A DNA stretch of 64,000 nucleotides. Origin: Aegilops tauschii subsp. strangulata (Eukaryota > Streptophyta > Magnoliopsida > Poales > Poaceae). The position numbers and the translations under genes are program-made. Positions 55,924 to 64,000 of this stretch are shown in pieces (within the stretch, counting starts at the first letter, position 1; each line of letters begins with the position of its first letter). The notes beneath the pieces were generated by a model that was not told the origin of the DNA, searched no databases, and saw nothing but the letters and a program-made list of their open reading frames with translations. The stretch spans positions 505,268,601 to 505,332,600 of the forward strand of contig NC_053035.3 of assembly GCF_002575655.3 (NCBI RefSeq), read 5' to 3'.

Positions 55924-57624
55924 TGTTGGAAATATGCCCTAGAGGCAATAATAAATGGTTATTATTATATTTCCTTGTTCATGATAATTGTCTATTATTC
56001 ATGCTATAATTGTGTTATCCGGAAATCGTAATACATGTGCGAATACATAGACCACAACGTGTCCCTAGTAAGCCTCTAGTTGACTAGCTCGTTGATCAAC
56101 AGATAGTCATGGTTTCCTGACTATGGACATTGGATGTCATTGATAACGGGATCACATCATTAGGAGAATGATGTGATGGACAAGACCCAATCCTAAGATA
56201 GCACAAAAGATCGTGTAGTTCATTTGCTAGAGCTTTTCCAATGTCAAGTATCATTTCCTTAGACTATGAGATCGTGCAACTCCCGGATACCGTAGGAGTG
56301 CTTTGGGTGTACCAAACGTCACAACATAACTGGGTGACTATAAAGGTACACTACGGGTATCTCCGAAAGTGTCTGTTGAGTTGGCACGGATCGAGACTGG
56401 GATTTGTCACTCCGTATGACGGAGAGGTATCTCTGGGCCCAATCGGTAATGCATCATCATAATGAGCTCAATGTGACTAAGGAGTTAGCCGCGGGATCAT
56501 GCATTACGGTACAAGTAAAGTGACTTGCCGGTAATGAGATTGAACAAGGTATTGGGATACCGACGATCGAATCTCGGGCAAGTAACGTACCGATTGACAA
56601 AGGGAATTGTATACGGGATTGATTGAATCCTCGACATCGTGGTTCATCCGATGAGATCATCGTGGAACATGTGGGAGCCAACATGGGTATCCAGATCCCG
56701 CTGTTGGTTATTGACCGGAGAGCCGTCTCGGTCATGTCTGCATGTCTCCCGAACCCGTAGGGTCTACACACTTAAGGTTCGGTGACGCTAGGGTTGTAGA
56801 GATATTAGTATGCGGAAACCCGAAAGTTGTTTGGAGTCCCGGATGAGATCCTGGACGTCACGAGGAGTTCCGGAATGGTCCGGAGGTGAAGAATTATATA
56901 TAGGAAGTCCAGTTTCGGCCACCGGGAAAGTTTCGGGGGTTATCGGTATTGTACCGGGACCACCGGAAGGGTCCCGGGGGTCCACCGGGTGGGGCCACCT
57001 ATCCCGGAGGGCCCCATGGGCCAAAGTGGGGAGGGGAACCAGCCACTGGTGGGCTGGTGCGCCCCCCATGGGCCTCCCCTGCGCCTAGGGTTGGAAACCC
57101 TGGGGGTGGGGGGGCGCCCCACTTGGCTTGGGGGGCAAGCCACCCCCTTGGCCGCCCCCCGCCCCTCAGATGGGATCTCCAGGGGGCCGGCGCCCCCCCA
57201 GGGCCCCTATAAATAGTGGGTGGAGGGCAGCCGCACCACAGCCCCTGGCGCCTCCCTCTCCCTCCCGTGACACCTCTCTCTCCCGCTTGCGCTTGGCGAA
57301 GCCCTACCGGGATCCCCGCTACTTCCACCACCACGCCGTCGTGCTGCTGGATCTCTATCAACCTCTCCTTCCCCCTTGCTGGATCAAGAAGGAGGAGACG
57401 TTGCTTCTCCGTACGTGTGTTGAACGCGGAGGTGCCGTCCGTTCGGCGCTCGGTCATCGGTGATTTGGATCACGACGAGTACGACTCCATCAACCCCGTT
57501 CACTAGAACGCTTCCGCTCACGATCTACAAGGGTATGTAGATGCACTCCTTCCCTCTCGTTGCTAGTAGACTCCATAGATGGTGATGCGTAGAAAATTTT
57601 AAAATTCTTCTATGATCCCCAACA
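55924..57624 (+). repeat. Angela 5' LTR of copy 4 (1701 bp)
   Basis: TGTTGGAAATATGCCCTAGA to TATGATCCCCAACA. The first 1.07 kb match the 3' LTR at 62930-64000 with few differences. Confidence 0.95.
57208..57215 (+). promoter_or_regulatory. LTR promoter TATA box
   Basis: TATAAATA in the same LTR context as at 42945. Transcription would start shortly downstream, in the C-rich leader. Confidence 0.6.
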
Positions 57625-58923
57625 GGGGCATCATGAGCCATGCCTATGCGTAGTTACTATGCACGAGTAGAACACAAAGCAGTTGTGGGCGTAGATGTTG
57701 TCAATTTTTCTTGCCACTACTAGTCTTATCTTGTTTCGGCGGTATTGTGGGATGAAGCGGCCCGGACCGACCTTACACGTACGCTTACGTGAGACAGGTT
57801 CCACCGACTGACATGCACTAGTTGCATAAGGTGGCTAGCGGGTGTCTGTCTCTCCCACTTTAGTCGGAACGGATTTGATGAAAAGGGTCCTTATGAAGGG
57901 TAAATAGAAATTGGCACATCACGTTGTGGTTTTACGTAGGTAAGAAACGTTCTTGCTAGAAACCTATAGAAGCCACGTAAAAACTTGCAACAACAATTAG
58001 AGGACGTCTAACTTGTTTTTGCAGCATGTGCCTTGTGATGTGATATGGACAAAAGGATGTGATGAATGAGATATATGTGATGTATGAGATTGATTATATT
58101 CTTGTAATAGGAATCACGACTTGCATGTCGATGAGTATGACAACCGGCAGGAGCCATAGGAGTTGTCTTTATTTTTTTGTATGACCTGCGTGTCATTGAA
58201 TAACGCCATGTAAATTACTTTACTTTATTGCTAAACATGTTAGCCATAGAAGTAGAAGTAATCGTTGGCGTGACAACTTCATGAAGACACGATGATGGAG
58301 ATCATGGTGTCATGCCGGTGACGAAGATGATCATGGCGCCCCGAAGATGGAGATCAAAGGAGCAAAATGATATTGGCCATATCATGTCACTATTTGATTA
58401 CATGTGATGTTTATCATGTTTTGCATCTTATTTTCTTAGAACGACGGTAGTAAGTAAGATGACCCCTTATAATAATTTCAAGAAAGTGTTCCCCCTAACT
58501 GTGCACCGTTGCGAAGGTTCGTTGTTTCGAAGCACCACGTGATGATCGGGTGTGATAGATTCTAACGTTCGCATACAACGGGTGTTGACAAGACTAGCAT
58601 GTACAGACATGGCCTCGGAACACACGCAATACACTTAGGTTGACTGATGAGCCTAGCATGTACAGACATGGCCTCGGAACACGGAAGACCGAAAGGTCGA
58701 GCATGAGTCGTATAGAAGATACGATCAACATGGAGATGTTCACCGATCTTGACTAGTCCGTCTCACGTGATGATCGGACACGGCCTAGTTAACTCGGATC
58801 ATGTTTCACTTATATGACTAGAGGGATGTCTATCTGAGTGGGAGTTCGTTGAATGATTTGATTAGATGAACTCAATTATCATGAACTTGGTCTAAAATCT
58901 TTACAATATGTCTTGTAGATCAA
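57625..58923 (+). other. Angela copy 4 PBS and untranslated leader
   Basis: PBS-like GGGCATCATGAGCCATGCC at 57626-57644. The leader of about 1.3 kb has no long frame. A small tandem duplication (AGCATGTACAGACATGGCCT) lies at 58597-58680. Confidence 0.75.
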
Positions 58924-61900
58924 ATGGCCCACGTTGCCCTCAACTTCAACGCGTTCCTAGAGAAAACCAAGCTGAAAGATGATGGCAGCAACTATACGGA
59001 TTGGGTCCGGAACCTGAGGATCATCCTCATAGCTGCCAAGAAAGATTATGTCCTACAAGCACCGCTAGGTGAAGCACCAATCCCAGAGAACCAAGACGTT
59101 ATGAACGCTTGGCAATCACGTGCTGATGATTACTCCCTCGTTCAGTGCGGCATGCTTTACAGCTTGGAACCGGGTCTCCAAAAGCGTTTTGAGAAACATG
59201 GAGCATATGAGATGTTCGAAGAGCTGAAAATGGTTTTCCAAGCTCATGCCCGGGTCGAGAGATATGAAGTCTCCGACAAGTTCTTCGGCTGTAAAATGGA
59301 GGAAAATAGTTCTGTCAGTGAGCACATACTCAAAATGTCTGGGTTACATAACCGCTTGTCTCAGCTGGGAGTCAATCTCCCGGATGACGCGGTCATTGAC
59401 AGAATCCTCCAGTCGCTTCCACCAAGCTACAAGAGCTTTGTGATGAACTTCAACATGCAGGGGATGGAAAAGACCATTCCTGAGGTATATTCAATGCTGA
59501 AATCAGCGGAGGTGGAGATCAAAAAGGAACATCAAGTGTTGATGGTGAATAAAACCACTAAGTTCAAAAATGGCAAGGGTAAGAAGAACTTCAAGAAGGA
59601 CGGCAAGGGAGTTGCCGCGCCCGGGAAGCCAGTTGCCGGGAAGAAGTCAAAGAATGGACCCAAGCCTGAGACTGAGTGCTTTTATTGCAAGGGAAGTGGT
59701 CACTGGAAGCGGAACTGCCCCAAATACTTAGCGGACAAGAAGGCCGGCAACACCAAAGGTATATGTGATATACATGTAATTGATGTGTACCTTACCAGTA
59801 CTCGTAGTAGCTCCTGGGTATTTGATACTGGTGCGGTTGCTCATATTTGTAACTCAAAACAGGAGCTGCGGAATAAGCGGAGACTGGCGAAGGACGAGGT
59901 GACGATGCGCGTCGGGAATGGTTCCAAGGTCGATGTGATCGCCGTCGGCACGCTACCTCTGCATTTACCTACGGGATTAGTTTTAAACCTCAATAATTGT
60001 TATTTAGTGCCAGCTTTGAGCATGAACATTGTATCTGGATCTCGTTTAATTCGATATGGCTACTCATTTAAATCCGAGAATAATGGTTGTTCTATTTATA
60101 TGAGAGATATGTTCTATGGTCATGCCCCGCTGGTCAATGGTTTATTCTTGATGAATCTCGAACGTGATGTTACACATATTCATAGTGTGAATACCAAGAA
60201 ATGTAAGGTTGATAGTGATAGTCCCACATACTTGTGGCACTGCCGCCTTGTTCACATTGGTGTCAAACGCATGAAGAAACTCCATGCAGATGGACTTTTG
60301 GAGTCTCTTGATTACGAATCATTTGACACGTGCGAACCATGCCTCATGGGTAAGATGACCAAGACTCCGTTCTCCGGAACAATGGAGCGAGCAACCAACT
60401 TATTGGAAATCATACATACTGATGTGTGCGGCCCAATGAGTGTTGAGGCTCGCGGTGGCTATCGTTATCTTCTCACTCTCACTGATGATTTAAGTAGATA
60501 TGGGTATGTCTACCTAATGAAACACAAGTCTGAAACCTTTGAAAAGTTCAAGGAATTTCAGAGTGAGGTTGAGAATCAACGTGACAGGAAAATAAAGTTC
60601 CTGCGATCAGATTGTGGAGGGGAATATTTAAGTCACGAATTTGGCACACACTTAAGGAAATGTGGAATCGTTTCACAACTCACGCCGCCTAGAACACCTC
60701 AGCGAAATGGTGTGTCTGAACGTCGTAATCGCACTCTATTGGATATGGTGCGATCTATGATGTCTCTTACCGATCTACCGCTCTCATTTTGGGGCTATGC
60801 TTTAGAGACTGCCGCATTCACTTTAAATAGGGCTCCGTCGAAATCCGTTGAGACGACACCGTATGAATTATGGTTTGGGAAGAAACCTAAGCTGTCGTTT
60901 CTAAAAGTTTGGGATGCGATGCTTATGTCAAGAAACTTCAACCTGAAAAGCTCGAACCCAAGTCGGAAAAATGCGTCTTCATAGGATACCCTAAGGAAAC
61001 CATTGGGTATACCTTCTACCTCAGATGCGAAGGCAAGATCTTTGTTGCCAAGAACGGGTCCTTTCTGGAGAAAGAGTTTCTCTCGAAAGAATTAAGTGGG
61101 AGGAAAGTGGAACTTGATGAGGTGATAGTCACCCCTTCTGAACCGGAAAGAAGCGCAGCGCGGGAAGATGTTCCTGTGGTGCCTACACCGACTAGGGAGG
61201 AAGTTAATGATGATGATCATGAAGCTTCGGATCAAGTTACTGCTGAACTTCGTAGGTCCACAAGGACACGTTCCGCACCAGAGTGGTACGGCAACCCTGT
61301 CCTGGAAATCATGTTGTTAGACAACGGTGAACCTTCGAACTATGAAGAAGCGATGGCGGGCCTGGATTTCGACAAATGGCTAGAAGCCATGAAATCCGAG
61401 ATAGGATCCATGTATGAAAACGAAGTATGGACTTTGACTGACTTGCCCGATGATCGGCGAGCCATAGAAAATAAATGGATCTTTAAGAAGAAGACAGACG
61501 AGGATGGTAACGTGACCATCTATAAGGCTCGACTTGTTGCTAAGGGTTAACGACAAGTTCAAGGGGTTGACTACAATGAGACTTTCTCACCCGTAGCGAA
61601 GCTGAAGTCCGTCCGAATCATGTTAGTAATTGCCGCATTCTATGATTAGGAGATATGGCAAATGGACGTCAAAACGGCATTCCTTCACGGTTTTCTTAAG
61701 GAAGAATTGTATATGATGCAGCCGGAAGGTTTTGTCGATCCTAAGAATGCTAGGTATGCAAGCTCCAGCGCTCCATCTATGGGCTGGTGCAAGCATCTCG
61801 GAGTTGGAACATTCGATTTGATGAGATGATCAAAGCGTTTGGGTTTACACAGACTTATGGAGAAGCCTGTGTTTACAAGAAAGTGAGTGGGAGCTCTGTA

Positions 61901-62896
61901 GCATTTCTCTTATTATATGTGGATGACATACTATTGATGGGAAATGATATAGAATTCTTGGAAAGTATAAAGGCCTATTTTAATAAGTGTTTTTCAATGA
62001 AGGACCTTGGAAAAGCTGCTTATATATTAGGCATCAAGATCTATAGAGATAGATCAAGACGCCTCATTGGTCTTTCACAGAGTACGTACCTTGACAAGAT
62101 ATTGAAGAAGTTCAATATGGATCAGTCCAAGAAGGGGTTCTTGCCTGTATTGCAAGGTGTGCAATTGAGCACGGCTCAATGCCCGACCACGGCAGAAGAT
62201 AGGGAAAAGATGATTGTCATCCCCTATGCCTCGCTATAGGGTCTATTATGTATGCCATGCTGTGTACCAGACCTGATGTAAACCTTGCCGTAAGTTTGGT
62301 AGGAAGGTACCAAAGTAATCCCGGCATGGAACACTGGACAGCGGTCAAGAATATCCTGAAGTACCTGAAGAGGACTAAGGATATGTTTCTCGTTTATGGA
62401 GGTGACGAAGAGTTCGTCGTAAAGGGTTACGTCAATGCTAGCTTCGACACAGATCTGGATGACTCGAAGTCACAAACCGGATACGTGTATATTTTGAATG
62501 GAGGGGCAGTAAGCTGGTGCAGTTGCAAGCAAAGCGTGGTGGCGGGATCTACATGTGAAGCGGAGTACATGGCAGCTTCAGAGGCAGCGCAAGAAGCAAT
62601 CTGGATGAAGGAGTTCATTACCGACCTAGGGTGATTCCCAATGCGTCGGGCCCGATGACTCTCTTCTGTGACAACACTGGAGCTATTGCCCTTGCCAAGG
62701 AGCCCAGGTTTCACAGAAAGACCAGGCATATCAAGCGTCGCTTCAACTCCATTCGTGAAAGTGTTCAAAATGGAGACATAGATATTTGTAAAGTACATAC
62801 GGACCTGAATGTAGCAGATCCGTTGACTAAACCTCTCCCTAGAGCAAAACATGATCAACACCAGAACTCTATGGGTGTTCGATTCATCACAATGTA
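58924..62896 (+). pseudogene. Angela gag-pol polyprotein gene, disabled
   Basis: Start ATG 58924 (MAHVALNFNAFLEKTKLKDD). The first 660 codons are open: gag; zinc knuckle CFYCKGSGHWKRNC at about residue 252; protease DTG at 301-303; integrase HHCC starting at His439 with CEPC; catalytic Asp500, Asp563 and Glu599 (35 residues between the last two). A frameshift follows at about 60910. The next part holds the integrase C-terminus (GKKPKL..) and start of RT. A TAA at 61548, a TAG at 61647, a small deletion near 61750, and single-base losses near 62230 and 62631 break the rest. The RT box YVDD (61915-61926) and the RNase H region (about 62300-62640) are still readable. Two family-typical residues are changed: the Gly in the HHCC start is Val, and the residue after Asp563 is Cys. 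Five or more lesions make it non-functional. Confidence 0.9.
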
Positions 62897-62917
62897 ACTA
62901 GATTATTGACTCTAGTG

Positions 62918-62929
62918 CAAGTGGGAGAC
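62918..62929 (+). other. Angela polypurine tract
   Basis: CAAGTGGGAGAC directly before the 3' LTR. It primes plus-strand DNA synthesis in this family; the same motif sits at 25701-25712 on the minus strand. Confidence 0.8.
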
Positions 62930-64000
62930 TGTTGGAAATATGCCCTAGAGGCAATAATAAATGGTTATTATTATATTTCCTTGTTCATGATAATTGTCTA
63001 TTGTTCATGCTATAATTGTGTTATCCGGAAATCGTAATACATGTGTGAATACATAGACCACAACGTGTCCCTAGTAAGCCTCTAGTTGACTAGCTCATTG
63101 ATAAACAGATAGTCATGGTTTCCTAACTATGGACATTGGATGTCATTGATAACGGGATCACATCATTAGGAGAATGATGTGATGGACAAGACCCAATCCT
63201 AAGCATAGCACAAAAGATCGTGTAGTTCGTTTGCTAGAGCTTTTCCAATGTCAAGTATCATTTCCTTAGACCATGAGATCGTGCAACTCCCGGATACCGT
63301 AGGAGTGCTTTGGGTGTACCAAACGTCACAACGTAACTGGGTGACTATAAAGGTACACTACGGGTATCTCCGAAAGTGTCTGTTGAGTTGGCACGGATCG
63401 AGACTGGGATTTGTCACTCCGTATGACGGAGAGGTATCTCTGGGCCCACTCGGTATTGCATCATCATAATGAGCTCAATGTGACTAAGTAGTTAGGCGCG
63501 GGATCATGCATTACGGTACGAGTAAAGTGACTTGCCGGTAACGAGATTGAACGAGGTATTGGGATACCGACGATCGAATCTCGGGCAAGTAACGTACCGA
63601 TTGACAAAGGGAATTGTATACGGGATTGCTTGAATCCTCGACATCGTGGCTCATACGATGAGATCATCGTGGAACATGTGGGAGCCAACATGGGTATCCA
63701 GATCCCACTGTTGGTTATTGGCCAGAGAGGTGTCTCGGTCATGTCTGCATGATTCCCGAACCCGTAGGGTCTACACACTTAAGGTTCGGTGACGCTAGGG
63801 TTGTAGAGATATTAGTATGCAGAAACCCGAAAGTTGTTCGGAGTCCTGGATGAGATCCCGGACGTCAAGAGGAGTTCCGGAATGGTCCGGAGGTGAAGAA
63901 TTATATATAGGAAGTCCAGTTTCGGCCACCGGGAAAGTTTCGGGGGTTATCGATATTGTACCGGGACCACCGGCAGGGTCCCGGGGGTCCACCGGGTGGG
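62930..64000 (+). repeat. Angela 3' LTR of copy 4, cut by the window end
   Basis: TGTTGGAAATATGCCCTAGA onward for 1071 bp. The remaining ~630 bp and the right target duplication lie outside. Confidence 0.95.

Larger units (their letters stand above)
55924..64000 (+). mobile_element. Angela/BARE1-type Copia retrotransposon (copy 4), nearly complete
   Basis: 5' LTR 55924-57624, PBS from 57625, leader to 58923, gag-pol 58924-62896, polypurine tract 62918-62929 and 3' LTR from 62930, cut by the window end after 1071 bp. The domain order gag, protease, integrase, RT, RNase H is that of Copia. The preceding 5 bp are GCTTG, the expected target duplication. The coding region carries several disabling changes, so this copy cannot make its own enzymes. 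It lies about 120 bp downstream of the gene-like unit B. Confidence 0.95.

Noticed and set aside
58924..60984. 686-codon open frame as a host gene
   Set aside because: The zinc knuckle, DTG protease and HHCC/DDE integrase motifs, together with flanking LTRs, show it is retrotransposon gag-pol.
1..64000. A previously undescribed biological system
   Set aside because: Nearly all coding motifs belong to known transposon types. The remaining unknown pieces (MULE cargo, gene-like units A and B) are too decayed or short to claim a system from sequence alone.

Overview
The window is a stretch of plant repeat-rich genome, almost certainly from a Triticeae grass (wheat, Aegilops or a close relative). 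I base this on recognising BARE1/WIS/Angela-type Copia LTRs, large non-autonomous Gypsy elements with GATACGT..ACGTATC termini, CACTA elements with GGCCCAT-rich subterminal repeats, and Stowaway MITEs. Family names are from memory and were not checked against a repeat database. There are no bacterial genes, CRISPR arrays or operons. I found no intact host protein-coding gene.

Layout, left to right. 1-1503: truncated Copia element on the minus strand with a 139-bp LTR. 1504-3353: old retrotransposon remnants and a 352-bp foldback element. 3354-~5050: CACTA fragment with a decayed B3-like gene. ~5051-9130: two broken minus-strand Angela-type pieces. 9131-23938: minus-strand Gypsy element whose 3' LTR was split twice, first by a 5.2-kb Mutator-like element (9350-14554, perfect 9-bp target duplication) and again by a 7.0-kb gag-only Gypsy element (15577-22586, perfect 5-bp target duplication). 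23939-31706: minus-strand Angela-type element with an internal deletion. 31707-~47900: CACTA element with tandemly duplicated exons, hosting a 2.6-kb solo LTR (37329-39931), an Angela piece (41661-~45672) and a second Angela LTR (45807-47527). ~47900-55923: the only low-copy-looking region, with several MITEs, microsatellites and two related copies of a promoter plus exon-like sequence. 55924-64000: plus-strand Angela-type element, complete except for the 3' LTR, which runs off the window.

The coding content is therefore transposon coding sequence (gag, protease, integrase, reverse transcriptase, RNase H), mostly broken by stops and frameshifts, plus gene-like sequence carried inside DNA transposons. 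The most unusual items are the Mutator-like element carrying a decayed zf-XS-like gene, the duplicated flank-plus-LTR at 41.5-47.5 kb, the repeated exons inside the CACTA element, and the duplicated gene-like unit at 51.3-55.8 kb. I see no convincing new biological system.
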